The notes under the pieces were generated by a model that saw only the letters and a list, made by a program, of their open reading frames with translations, was not told the origin of the DNA and searched no databases. From Conchocele bisecta (taxonomy: Eukaryota; Mollusca; Bivalvia; Lucinida; Thyasiridae): a stretch of 64,000 nt of DNA. Each line of letters starts with the position of its first letter. The first letter of the stretch is position 1. Location: the NCBI GenBank assembly GCA_029237695.1, contig CM055278.1, forward strand, positions 70,299,188 to 70,363,187, in the 5' to 3' direction. Position numbers and translations under genes: made by a program. Positions 10,515-21,214 of this stretch are shown in pieces.

Positions 10515-11934
10515 GGCGTAGGAGCGTTTCAATTATTGGGGGGGGCCAAGTTGGTAAAAGCGAATTTATTATTGACAAGCAAAAAAAAAAAAAAAAAAAA
10601 AACGTTCTTCATCTTAATATTGGGGGGGCCCAGGCCCCCACTTTTAACAATATTGGGGGGGGCCAGGCCCCCCCCCCCATGTCCAACAATATTGTTATAT
10701 CATCAATATTCGGGGTGGTAGGGGGGGGGGGGGCAGGCCTCCCACTTATCACTTATTATCCCGATTGGATATCGGGGCCCCAACTTACTTGTGCGCAATG
10801 CACAACATTTCAGAGCCAAATCTCCAAAACCAGGTGTGCGAAGGTGGTCGTTCTTGTGCGTGACACACATTTCAGTTGATATGTATGCAAGGGTGAAGTT
10901 TTGTTAAAAAATATCTCGTACATTTTTTCAGTTATTTTCCAGACAGGACCTTGTCTGCGGCGGACGCGGTGGTGTAACAACGTCAAATTCATAGAACCCC
11001 TCAATTTTCATCCGAGGGTGTGGTGGTTGTTGAATGGGGGTTAACGTCAACTTGTCTGACAGCGAGGTCTCAGCCTAAAGTGTCTACATGCAGACTGGAA
11101 TTGGGGGTAAATCCTTACATCAGTACTCAATATTTAGTTATAATAATTAAATCAGAACAACCTGATCTGGTGCCAGGTTCTCACTTCACCAGCATAATTT
11201 ATCCCTATCCCATAAAAGTACATATATGTAATATGATTAGCGCTAATCTATTCGTCTGGTAATTCATGTTCGATATATAATCAGCTTATATCAGTCTGAG
11301 ACATGCGAGTCTCGCAGTGCTTTTATTAATATTATAAATGTACAGGTTTGCTTGTTTTGCACAGATGAATAAAGGTCATACAATATCCATAATGTGTAAG
11401 CCTGTAAGGCCACAATTATTAAAAGAAAGTTTGCCTAAACCGGCCAGTTGGTAAACCTGTGGCAGTGCGCTTTAAATTATCGATCTTTCTCTCTAATGTC
11501 GACATTAGGTATGCGTCGAAATTTGGTACGTGTTACTGTTATTAACATTCGTTGGATTTCAGCTAGTCATTGAATTTTACAGTATAATTAGTTGCTATTA
11601 CAGAAACTCGTTCTTCGAGTGTGAGTTTCAACTGATTACTTACAACATGCGGCTGGCTATCTTCAGACTTGTTCTTGTAGAAACAAATCGCGGCCACCAA
11701 ACTTATTGTTGTTGTTGTATTCCAAAGTTCCGCCGCTTATTTTTCGGCGCACCCCTTCACGCCACAAGACAGGAAGGGTGACTTGACATTTTATAAGTTC
11801 TGTCTGTATTAACGAACATGATTGAAAGCGGTGAAGCCGGGATAAAACTCGTATAATTGATGAACAAAAAGAATAAGGTCTACACAGGAAATTTCATCCA
11901 CCAATTATTGGCCCCCCCCCCCGGCTCCTACGCC
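10515..11934. mobile_element. TIR element with GGCGTAGGAGC ends
   Basis: GGCGTAGGAGC followed by a G run and GGCCAA at the left is mirrored by TTGGCC, a C run and GGCTCCTACGCC at the right. The interior holds GC-rich GGGGGGGCCAGGCCCCC blocks at 10620-10680. No transposase ORF is seen. It separates the two candidate exons at 10.4 and 12.0 kb. Confidence 0.6.
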
Positions 11935-11977
11935 ACTGTTATGTGAGGGAGGGTTCATTCCGATGAACCAGCCAGCT

Positions 11978-12106
11978 CTAGTCGGTCTCGTTCCCTTCTT
12001 GCTTAACGATCGTGCTTTCGTATTGCACCGTCGTGTGCGATGTCGCACTTTCGTTGCTGAATACCGAGTCCTGCCGAGTTGTTTCCATCTTAGTTTGCCT
12101 CATCAT
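11978..12106 (-). CDS. Candidate terminal exon, Ser/Thr-rich tail
   Basis: The minus-strand frame runs from ATGATG at 12106 to TAG at 11978: 42 residues including METTRQDSVFSNESATS, HTTVQYESTIV and KQEGNETD at the stop. The frame stays open upstream to about 12135. Possible acceptors are ACTAAG just before either ATG, or TTAAACAG. A polar, Ser/Thr/Glu-rich C-terminal tail is typical of a transporter or receptor cytosolic end. It lies downstream of the SLC5 exons on the same strand, and a phase-0 acceptor would join the last SLC5 exon, but this would need an 18.7-kb intron containing the receptor pseudogene. It could equally be an exon of a separate gene. Confidence 0.33.
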   Translation of the reverse strand: MMRQTKMETTRQDSVFSNESATSHTTVQYESTIVKQEGNETD

Positions 12107-12254
12107 CTTAGTCCCGTAGACTCTGTTTAATTCTATTCACGACGACCGCCTTTTTCGTCCGTTGTTCTAACGTTTATAATGTCAAATGCGTTCTTTCTGC
12201 TTGTTCACTTTTATTCCGCTTTTCCTTGTCAAATGAGACGAGCCATGTGATTGT

Positions 12255-12365
12255 GTACCTAATATTTGCACCGGTCGCTAGACGAAAGTTGCATTTATGC
12301 GATAGCTCTAAATAGAGCTGAGTGGCATCTCGTCAGGAAACCGGTGCATTTTTCGACGTGTATTC
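12255..12365. repeat. Repeat shared with 28.45-28.56 kb
   Basis: CTAGACGAAA.TGC.TTTATGCGATAGCT, GAGTG.CATCTC.TCAGGA and ACCGGTGC.TTTTTC occur in the same order in both places. Confidence 0.5.
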
Positions 12366-12370
12366 ATTCT

Positions 12371-12500
12371 CAGTAACAACATGGTTTGGCAGCACTTTAG
12401 AATAATTTCCAGTACTGTCAAACCATGTTTTTATGAGTATAATGGCAAAAGAAACATAAACAGCAGACGACAAAACCTAATTCAGCATTGTAGGGGTTAA
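12371..12500. mobile_element. Family E MITE, partial
   Basis: TGGTTTGGCAGCACTTTAGA and its inverse, then CAGCAGACGAC and GGGGTTAA at the right end. The left end is missing. Confidence 0.5.
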
Positions 12501-12682
12501 CACACAATATGAACTATTTCTGTAAATTCACTATATCCAAATCCAGAAGTATTAATTAAATGCTTGTTCACTTTAATACCTTTGTTTAATAACCGATTCC
12601 TGAACTACTATAAGTCAGAAAGTATAGGTAATGCCTATATTTAGCCTTCTAAAAAGTCCAGATCGTTCTCGGGAATTCGATA

Positions 12683-12888
12683 TGTGACTGTGACTGGAGA
12701 AAAGAGGGCCTATGGGATGTGTGTCCAGTGTTGATCCTGATCAAGTAACACGCGAGATACACAGCTTGCTATGAACATGACCGGTGTTTCATTGATGGAA
12801 TGGCGAACAGTGCAGATCCTGATCAGGCTGATCTGTATCTACACTGGTCGCAGAGCCCATAAGTCCAATTTCTCCAGTCACAGCCACA
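12683..12888. mobile_element. MITE with GTGACTGGAGAAA ends
   Basis: The left end TGTGACTGTGACTGGAGAAA mirrors TTTCTCCAGTCACAGCCACA. The interior has GATCCTGATCAGGCTGATCT near-palindromes. Pieces of this family also lie at 35.2, 39.5, 48.95 and 61.0 kb. Confidence 0.6.
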
Positions 12889-13148
12889 TTCGATTCTTCG
12901 CAAAAACGACAGAAGTTTGGGCGAAAATACAGAGACCACCAAATTCAGTTTAACAAGACGCGTTTGATGCGCCATATTTCATCAAAATCCGTTACGTAAT
13001 AAGGACACTATAAAAGAATACGTACTTTGAGTCAGATGGATTCTGGAAATTTCAGTACCTGCTGTTGTTGTTAGTACCACGTGATCATACACATTGGGCG
13101 TATACGAACGCAATCGAAATAGGATCAACTTCAAATATCCCACACTGT

Positions 13149-13409
13149 ACGGAGCCCCGCAGGGGACATGGATATTTTTTTATTAATTCGTTTTCACGAA
13201 ATAACAATTCATTCCCTCAATACAATTCGTTCCCTCAATTTAACAATTCGTTCCCTCGAATTAAGAATTCTTTCCCACGAGAAAACAATTCGTTCCCACC
13301 AATTAGCAATTCGTTCCCACGATATAACAATTCGTTCCCTCGAATTGACAACTCGTTCCCACGCATTAACAATTCGTTCCCTCAATTTAACAATTCGTTC
13401 CCTCGAATT
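13149..13409. repeat. TTCGTTCCC foldback element, left arm
   Basis: It starts ACGGAGCCCCGCAGGGGACA and continues with about ten 18-21-bp units of the type ACAATTCGTTCCC(A/T)CGAATTA. The intact relatives at 28.7-29.0 and 61.65-61.89 kb have a mirrored right arm. Here that arm is at 14948-15035, separated by an insertion. Confidence 0.7.
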
Positions 13410-14947
13410 ACACTGTAAACAATCGGAACATCTAAGACGTACCGTAGGACGTTGTTCGTGTTCTAAAATAAAACACCAAATATCATCTGCCGTGCATTTT
13501 CAAAACACCATTGTTTTCATGGTGTTTACAATTGTAGAGTCGTTTTGTTTTAGAACGTAGGCGTTTTGCTTTACAACACCATACAATGTGGCAACGTCGA
13601 AGGCGTGATAGAAGAAAACAGCAGGCGTTTTAGAGGTCGTTCCAATCAAGCACGCCTTGTGGAAAAAATCTCTAAGCGAAAAAGTCTGCGCACCTAAGGC
13701 TTTCCAAACAAATTTATATGCCATTACTCCATATATATCTCCATATATTCAGTCAAACTTTCCTGAATATTCAACGCAGGTCAAAGCCGGTTGTGCGGGT
13801 AAAATGTCATAACGTTCTGACGTCAGTAAGTGACGTAATTTGTGTGATGTATGACATCACATGCGTGTTTGCAACGTCACATTTGTTTCGGCTAATTCTG
13901 CGCATCTTGTAGTGGAAACAAAATGGCGAGCAGCATACTGGATCAGCATAGCAAAATTGGTATTAAGCTTGAAGCAGAACTATCCATTAACATCATTGCA
14001 GGTTAGTTTTTTCGTTTAACAGTTAATTTAGTAAATAAGACAGCTATTCCATCAGCAGGGTCTGAGGATTTGACACATTTTGACTATATTCGGAATAACC
14101 TTTTACCAAACTATCGGAGTGTGATAAAATTGTGACACAGTGTAGCAATTAATCAGCTTGTTTATTTCAAAATCAACATATTTTATTATGACATACGCAA
14201 GGCTAGTACAACCCTAAATATATAAAATTGTAGTGTGTCAAAATTTCTTCTATATTTCAACACTTAATACATTTAAATGTATGCTACACCTGCCATGCCA
14301 TAATTAATATGACCTTGACCGTATTGCGAAAAGACTTAACAATTTGTGTTAAAAAGTTTGTAACAGTTTCTCAAATATGCTACCGGTGGCATTCGCGTTC
14401 GATAGACGCATTTCTTGTTCATGTTATTTTGGGAGGTGTTCCATAGCAAAACACCTTGTACTGAATTGTGTTTCAAAGCAAAACATGTTATGCGTGCAGG
14501 CGTTTTAAAAGTGTAACAAGAGAGGTGTTTTGCTTTGAAACATCCTTCATGTTTTGTTTTTAAACATGTTACATGTTCCAAGCCAAAACACCTGAAACGT
14601 ACTAGACGTTCCATATAAAACACCTGGTGTTTTCTAAAAAAAAAATGTTGGTGTTTCAAAGCAAAACACCTGAGACGTCCAAGACGTTTGATAACAAAAC
14701 ACCTGGTGTTTTCTAACCAAACTGTTGGTGTTCCAAAGCAAAACACCTGAAACACTAGACGTTACATAAATAAACATCTGGTGTTTTCTGGACAAACTGT
14801 TGGTGTTCCAAAGCAAAACACGTGAGACGTCAAACGTGTTCCATAGCAAAACACCTTACACGTGCTGTTTTGAAACATGTTTTAAAAGTGTAACAGAAAT
14901 GGTGTTTTAATATGTGTGCAATTTGGGAACGTCATTTTTCACAGTGT
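13410..14947. mobile_element. Insertion with ACACTGT ends splitting a foldback
   Basis: The left end ACACTGTAAA and the right end TTTCACAGTGT are inverse. Removing the segment brings the two arms of the TTCGTTCCC foldback together. The interior has GGTGTTTT/AAAACACC-rich arrays and no convincing transposase. Confidence 0.55.
14430..14890. repeat. AAAACACCTG/GTGTTCCAAAGC tandem array
   Basis: Units of ~70-100 bp alternate TTCCAAAGCAAAACACCTGA, GAGACGTC.A.ACG and CATCTGGTGTTTTCT.. . A mirrored version (GGTGTTTTGCTTT) lies at 14520, so parts are in inverse orientation. Similar motifs occur at 13500-13640. Confidence 0.6.
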
Positions 14948-15035
14948 AACAATTAACAATATGTTCCCACGAATTGTTAATTCGAGCGAAAAAAATGTTA
15001 TTTCGTTGAGGGAACGAATTGTTAGTTCGTCTAAC
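14948..15035. repeat. TTCGTTCCC foldback element, apex and right arm
   Basis: GTTCCCACGAATTGTTAATTCG passes into the inverse orientation GAGGGAACGAATTGTTAGTTCG. The terminal GGGGCTCCGT end is lost. Confidence 0.55.
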
Positions 15036-15786
15036 GAACGCTGCATAATTACATGCCATATTATAGTACGGTACAGTGTGTTAGCAGATTGACGCTTATC
15101 ATGGTCAAAAGAGTATGTGTGTGTCTTTGTCTTGTCGGATTGTATCACCCATTAGCAACACGTACCATACCACCAGCCGCTCGGCAATTAGATACTATGT
15201 GTCCATTAAGTTTAGTATTCACAGTTGTCATTTCTGCTGTTTGCACAACAATCCAAACAAATTTGCTTGCACGTGTGCCCTCTTAGATAGGACACGTTGT
15301 TGTGTAAAACACTTGAGTTCATCACCTAAGCCAAGCACTTACATGTACATGTGCTAGATTATATTTTGCTGATACATGTCACACACTTTATTAAAGAATT
15401 GACTGCATAGTTTGATTCTAGAGGCAATGCAGTATGTACGTCATTTAAGACGGAGTAGTAAAATGGGATTTCTACTAGGAAGTTTTACATTGATAGGTAA
15501 CCTTGTCATGTGTTTATATTTGGACTTATATTAATGTATTGACTTAGTGCTTGTTCATGTACTGCAGCTCACATGTGTATATGTATCACGATATACATGA
15601 CATATACATTTTTAAAATCTCCGAGTTTCATTTTGTATCAAATATACGTGTGAACATTTCTCACACCATTTAAATTGTTATTAATTATGGGCAGTGCAAT
15701 TTTAATAAAATATACACTTCATTCATTGTGTTGTGTATGAAAGTATCAGTCATTTTGAAGAAGAAATGTTAACAACATACAATGCA
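15036..15786. other. Intergenic DNA, no gene seen
   Basis: AT-rich sequence upstream of the receptor pseudogene. I see no promoter signal I could defend. Confidence 0.4.
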
Positions 15787-15857
15787 GGGGCCCGTTTCAC
15801 TAAACTTCGTACGACTAAAATGTTCGTAAGTGCAAAATTATGATAGTCTGTAAATTG
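15787..15857 (+). mobile_element. Family B MITE, left end only
   Basis: GGGGCCCGTTTCACTAAACT to ATGATAGTCTGTAAATT, then unrelated sequence. The hairpin and right end are missing. Confidence 0.65.
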
Positions 15858-15950
15858 TACATGTTGGAGACGTTACATGCTACCCATGAATGGAACCGTG
15901 AATAAGGTTGATACAGTGCAAACATCTCGAAACATGAATGCTCATGTTGA

Positions 15951-18948
15951 TCTGTGGTTATTCATATTCCCATGTCGCACATGTGTCCAGCCCCGAACAA
16001 ACGTTGTGACACTGAATGTATTATATACAGGGACTGCTGCGTCGATGTGTTTGAAGCGATCCTTGGGATAACAAGTCGGTCGGACATAGAGACAAATCTA
16101 GTGAATGCAAGTGACTGGTATATGCAAGCACATTCGTTGACAATTCAGACCAAACTATTGGCATCTATAGCTGAATATGGAAAATGCGTGCCGGTGTTTT
16201 TACATGAACATAAATTTACTAGGTCTTACTCTATGATTGGCAAATGCCCTGCAGGAACCGTCGGTCATTTAAAAATATCATGCGAATATTCAAAAGGCAG
16301 ATTGCAGTCGATTCCGGTTTCATTAAAAATTCCCGAACCGTGGCAGATTGTTTTCAGAAACGTGTATTGTGCAATATGTCACGAAGTGAAAAAGGGAGAC
16401 GTGACATTGTGGAAGACAACTGCGTCCTGTCCAAGCGGTGTAAACATAACCGAGCCTGACTCAGAAATTGTGTTTTACGAAGTATTTTACCTGGATGTGA
16501 GACAGATGCGACACTGCGTACGACGGATAGCGTCAGAGCACGCGATGAATTTGCGTGCAAATTGTATATTTCACCAGTGAAGATTAACAAACTGTTATTT
16601 CGAAATATCCATTGCGCTACGTGTAGCCATAACACCAACATTACTATTAAAACTGAGGTAGACGCGTATAAGCCGCCCGCACTCATTGGAACATATACTA
16701 CTCCAGTTGGTGGTCAACCTGGGATAGTTCCCACAGTTATACCTCATGTGTTAGCAGTTGATTTTCTATCCGGATTTTCGTTCATGTCGGAAAGTGGAAA
16801 GGTTCATCATTTGAGAAAGAACACATGTAATGAAGAATTTATCTATGATTTCATCAGCAATAAATGTCGAAAAATAATCTGCCCATTCGGTAAAGTCTTT
16901 GTTGGACACATGTGTAAACATGATGACTCCGTATATATTTCAAATAATCCACAAAAGATGCAGAAGTATCATACTGAGTTGGAAGACTACATAAAAGTGA
17001 GGTTTACAATAAACAGACGGATACCCACTGTTAACGATTCCGAGATCACTATGGTACTAGAGGAAATGATACATGACGTATTTCACGCTGAAGACAAAAA
17101 CATAACGTTTGTTATTAAATGAACTGAGCAATGTTACTGATGTAGATGACGCATCAACATTTGAGTATTATTTCCAAATGAGTCAACTAACGAATGTTTT
17201 AGACTGTCTGAACAAACTGAACATATTTATTGGTGACGGTAACTTTGTTACATTTGAAATTTTGTCCATGGCTGTCACAAATTTATTTCCACACACGGAT
17301 GGACTATTCTGCGATGCTGTATCTGATGGTGTATTGTCCTTTTACCATAACTTGACGGTGAAGGTCGATAAAGACATGATTTATGTAATGAATAAGACGG
17401 ACCTAAGCATTAATCTGAATGTAACAAGGTACTCACTTTCTCTCAATACGCAATCCAACGAATTCCGTGCAGCAATTGTCGTAGAATGTGGTCTTCTTCA
17501 GTGTGAAATGACCCACGTAGAACCAGACAAATATGTAATTAACAACGGATCATTAATTCTAAATTCGACTGGCACTGTTCTTCCTCCAGGTACATTCGAA
17601 CTGAGACAGGATTCAATGTTTGTATGTGTGGACAACCTTTCAAAACGCAGAATCAACGTAGAATTTACATATGACTATACTGCATGTGTAATCCAATTCA
17701 TAACCGCATCATTATCCATTCTGGTATTACTTTTAACCATTGTTATCTATTTCAAATCGGCATCGGTTCAAACCATACACGGAAAGACGTTTGTGTCCCT
17801 TTCCGTCAGCTTCATGATTTCTCAAATAATGATCCTTTCGCAAAACCAAACAGAGAATATGTTGTGCAAGGCCATTGGTATACTATTCCATCTTCGTTTG
17901 TTATTTGCATGTTTCCTTTTTCATATGATATCATATGACATGATGCGTATGTTCTTGGTAAGACATCCGGTTACCGGTCCGAGGCAAGAACACTTACAGT
18001 AGCGCTTTTCTGCTGCTTACCTATTTGTATATACTAATATCGTATACATATCGTAATCGCATAGTATTGGTATATTTAATGAGCATATCGTATGATCATA
18101 TAATATTGGTATGTTTGTACCGTATCATCGTATAGTACAAACGTACTATACGAATATTATACAACTATACGATATCCGTTCGTATATACGATATATCCGT
18201 AGGGATATGGTATGAATATACCATAATCTGGTATGTTTGTACGATACATAGTATTATACACATGTATAACAATCGTATAAACGTACGATTTGAATGGTAT
18301 ATCTATACGATACTGGTTGGTATGTACGGTACAACATACCGTACGTTTATATTATATGCATATCGTATAGAAAACATATCGTATTGGTATAGTATACGTA
18401 TAGTATTGGTATAGTACGTATAGTTGACCTGCAGAAAAGCGCTACTGTACGTCGGTACCTGATATATGGAGCCGTTGGGTTTGGTATTCCACTGAGGGAT
18501 AATTGTCCTCGTTTCGATAATACTTGACGCAACCAGTACCAAACTGACGACGGGATATGGAGTAGAAGGGTTTTGTTTCATTACAAATCCACACGCCTTG
18601 TTTGTTCTATTCACAGCACCCGCGGCTGTATGTATCACTTTCAACGTTTTTGCTTTTATAATCACTGTATTTTCGATTGCTTCTAAACGAACAAATTCAA
18701 CCGTGAAGAAGAATAACAAATTTAAATATTGCATTATTTACTTTAAGTTGGCTATCGTAATGGGCATGACATGGGTATTAACTGTGTTGGCATCGGTAAC
18801 AGATATTGTATGGTTATGGTACGTTTCACTGGTATTAAATGGCTTACAGGGTGTTTTCGTATTTATGTCATTTGCTTTGAGGGCGGGGATATGGAGAGAA
18901 ATTAAACTGAGATACAGGAAATTTCTACCGTTTCAAAGCCGAACCTGA
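15951..18948 (+). pseudogene. Methuselah/secretin-like GPCR pseudogene
   Basis: The frame encodes an extracellular Cys-rich region with CDTECIIYRDCCVD (a somatomedin-B-like C..Y.DCC pattern), further Cys motifs (FRNVYCAICHE; FRNIHCATCSH), ICPFGKVFVGHMCKHD, and a long ectodomain ending with FVCVDNLSKRRI before a 7TM domain: TM1 about 17680-17745, TM3 FHLRLLFACFLFHMISYD, TM5 LFVLFTAPAAVCITFNVFAF, TM6 IVMGMTWVLTVLASV, TM7 YVSLVLNGLQGVFVFMSFAL. This is the secretin-like (family B) organisation with a Mth-type ectodomain. The body is intronless and lacks an in-frame start (TGA at 15948). Three single-base frame changes are needed, near 16475-16550, 17105-17122 and 18485-18500. A foldback element also splits the loop after TM3. 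A few one-base shifts could be assembly errors, but the insertion with its stop codon is a real lesion. It is either a retrocopy or a member of an intronless clade. Confidence 0.8.
17997..18447. mobile_element. CAGTAGCG foldback element, copy 1
   Basis: The 17-bp inverted ends CAGTAGCGCTTTTCTGC and GCAGAAAAGCGCTACTG are perfect, and TA is duplicated on both sides (17995-17996, 18448-18449). The interior is a near-complete palindrome of TATACGATA / CGTACAAACATACC words. Removing the element plus one TA restores the receptor frame exactly (GPRQEH-LRRYLIYGA). TA duplication points to Tc1/mariner-type mobilisation. Confidence 0.85.
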
Positions 18949-19356
18949 TAAACTTTATTTAAACAAAACACGATCATGGTATTATATTTATCATGTAGCG
19001 GTTTATGCTAGCCCATTTTCAAATATTGCATTGCTTTCCTTAAAAATAACGCGGACTATCTTACTTTGCGTCATAACACTAATGCCATTCGTTAACGACA
19101 TGTGACGTCGGTTGACAAATGCAACGTCATTTGTTTTCAATTAGTTCTAACCCGTAGGATATTCGTATTCAGTCAACATGTATTCGATCAATGCATAGAG
19201 TTACCTGACAAATCCGCAGAAATTGATGATCATGATCTGTAGAGCGGAGAGTTCATTGCACGTATCGCATATTTGGATACAGTTTCATTACCGGCAAATA
19301 TAATTAATGTGTATCAGTGGTTAAGGTGTCGAAATTCGAACCAACTCTGGAACTTC
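18949..19356. other. Intergenic, no gene seen
   Basis: Sequence downstream of the pseudogene stop. There is no clear polyadenylation signal close to the stop and no recognised repeat. Confidence 0.4.
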
Positions 19357-19662
19357 AGTAGTCGATTTCATCAACATTGCAAAAGTATACTTTTCTAGCA
19401 AAGTATACTTTGAGGGAGTAATCATTTATTTTTCCTGAAATACATTATTTCATATAAAACTAACAACTGCATATATTTGATGATTAAAAGTATGCAGAAT
19501 TATTATACTGAATTGATTACATTTTCACAGCCAAAATGGCTGTGATAATGTAATCAATTCAGTATAATAAAAATTAATAAATTTATACTTAAATTGAAAA
19601 TTTCTCCCTCAAAGTATATTTGCTAGAAAAGTATACTTTGCAATGTTGGTGAAATAGGCTAC
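19357..19662. mobile_element. Family D MITE, copy 1
   Basis: The ends GTAGTCGATTTCATCAACAT and GTTGGTGAAATAGGCTAC are inverse, followed by paired AAAGTATACTTTT and CTAGCAAAGTATACTTTGAG motifs. A central hairpin surrounds CAGCCAAAATGGCTG. Other copies lie at 24.11 and 29.42 kb. Confidence 0.7.
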
Positions 19663-19875
19663 TGGTCAGTTTGGTGTGGCCATGGGCGAGACGCTGTCTT
19701 CGTAGTCTAGGTCATAATTATTTTTTTTAAATAATTTAAGCACTGCATAGAACCGGGGATAACTATTTGGTAATAAGAGCTATGCGGGAAACAGGTTTTG
19801 AGCATGCGAATGGTAATTTCCTTACCGGAGTTCCGATATTCCGAGTTTAGTTTAGCCATCAAGTACGTTTTTGGC

Positions 19876-20058
19876 TTACTTGTACAGTGTAGCGTTATAC
19901 AGTGTAGCGTTATACAGTGTAGGTGTAGCGTTATACAGTGTAGCGTTATACAGTGTAGCGTTATACAGTGTAGGTGTAGCGTTATACAGTGTAGCGTTAT
20001 ACAGTGTAGGTGTAGCGTTATACGTTACTGTAGCGTTATACAGTGTAGCGTTATACCC
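19876..20058. repeat. Minisatellite of 15- and 21-bp units
   Basis: About ten units of TACAGTGTAGCGTTA, with the longer TACAGTGTAGGTGTAGCGTTA interspersed every two to three units. Translation of this stretch gives a low-complexity frame that I do not regard as coding. Confidence 0.8.
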
Positions 20059-20139
20059 ACTATAAAATTAGGAAGAGTAATATTAATCTTATTACTTTCA
20101 GGGTTGGGGCTAAGTGATATTGTTGTGATCAGGACCTTG

Positions 20140-20350
20140 TACATAGAGCAGGATATTTTACTGTCTGTTCCACGTTTTGCTTCCGACGAACTTTTGGCTA
20201 TTAAACACATTAATTTTGTTTAAATGTAAGTACTTTTAATTTTTTTGTTATTGATGAACAAGTACTTACATTTAAGCATCTTTTAAATTCAATGTGTTTA
20301 ACAGCCAAAAGTTCGTCGGCAGCAAAACGTGGAACTGACAGTAATTGCAG
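20140..20350. repeat. Inverted repeat
   Basis: TACTGTC.GTTCCACGTTTTGC..CCGACGAACTTTTGGCT is mirrored at 20305-20345. The centre pairs AAATGTAAGTACTT with AAGTACTTACATTT. Confidence 0.65.
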
Positions 20351-20635
20351 GGATGAATATATGTAAATTGTTTTGTAAATATTAAGTTCCGTACAGGTTG
20401 TCAGGACCGCTAAGCGCCATTAAATGCATAAATAAATATGTCACGTGTTGGTCGGTTTTATCTGTATCTATATCCTTTCCCCATTAACTCGGAGACGGCC
20501 TAAAGTGAGACCAGCTGTTGACGCCGATCACCCATTTCAATAAAAAATATATTATTGATTTTCCCTAATCAAAATGCTAGGTAAAATCATAAATATTTTC
20601 TTTAAATGTGCTTAGACGTATAATTTATGTCGCGA

Positions 20636-20689
20636 TCACCATTTGAACCGTCTCATCGAGACGGTTCAAATGAGTGGTCGCAACATATA
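20636..20689. repeat. Family G hairpin, copy 1
   Basis: The core TTTGAACCGTCTC..GAGACGGTTCAAA is flanked by GATCACC and GAGTGGTCGCAACATATA. Longer copies occur at 22.70, 38.60 and 63.28 kb. Confidence 0.6.
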
Positions 20690-21214
20690 CAGTGGGACCT
20701 CCCTAAACCGGACACCCTGGGAGGTCCCCAGGGTGTCCCGTTTAGAGATAATCCACTGTAAATGAGACATATAACTATGCCAACATGAACTTGAACAGGC
20801 ATTATCATCATAAATATTATAGGAATGAATGGCCTTTTTGTGGAATTTATCGGGGTATAAACTTGGAAAAGTCGCGGGAATACTGGACGAAGGCCGTAAG
20901 GCCTCGTCCAGTATTCCCGCGACTTTTCCAAGTTTATATCCCCAATAAATTCAACAAAAAGGCCATTCATTCCTTATAATTCCAGCATTTGTTTATTTTT
21001 TCCGTTTTCTTATTTTAACTGCACCTGACGGTTACGGAAAGTAGTTCGGCATGGAGTTTACTGGGATATAAATTTTGGACGTAGACTTGCAACGGACCAA
21101 TCAAATGTTAGGGAATTGTGTAAATATTTTTGTGCTGGAATTATACACCAATGAAACCCATCAAATTAAAGATACACAGCTTGTCTGAGTGTCCGGTTTA
21201 GAGAGGTTCTACTG
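20690..21214 (+). mobile_element. Family T (Tigger/pogo-like) MITE hosting a family A copy
   Basis: The left end CAGTGGGACCTCCCTAAACC is followed by GGACACCCTGGGAGG. The right end is GTGTCCGGTTTAGAGAGGTTCTACTG. TA flanks both ends. CAGT(G)RAACCTC ends with TA duplication are characteristic of pogo/Tigger elements. The interior is interrupted by family A. Confidence 0.75.
20817..21144 (+). mobile_element. Family A MITE, copy 2 (nested in T)
   Basis: Same start, hairpin and GTGCTGGAATTAT end as the copy at 4666, with a short internal deletion. Comparison with the uninterrupted T copy at 23.76 kb shows where the insertion occurred. Confidence 0.75.

Noticed and set aside
13065..13560. ORFs with NNSFPR-type heptads
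   Set aside because: Direct translation of the 18-21-bp foldback units; the same units are non-coding in other copies and run in both orientations.
13923..14003. Possible first exon (MASSILDQHSKIGIKLE, donor GCAG|GTTAGT)
   Set aside because: Lies inside the ACACTGT insertion, has no partner exon and only 27 codons; not supportable.
19798..20223. 141-codon ORF with CSVIQ repeats
   Set aside because: Translation of the 15/21-bp minisatellite followed by chance frame.
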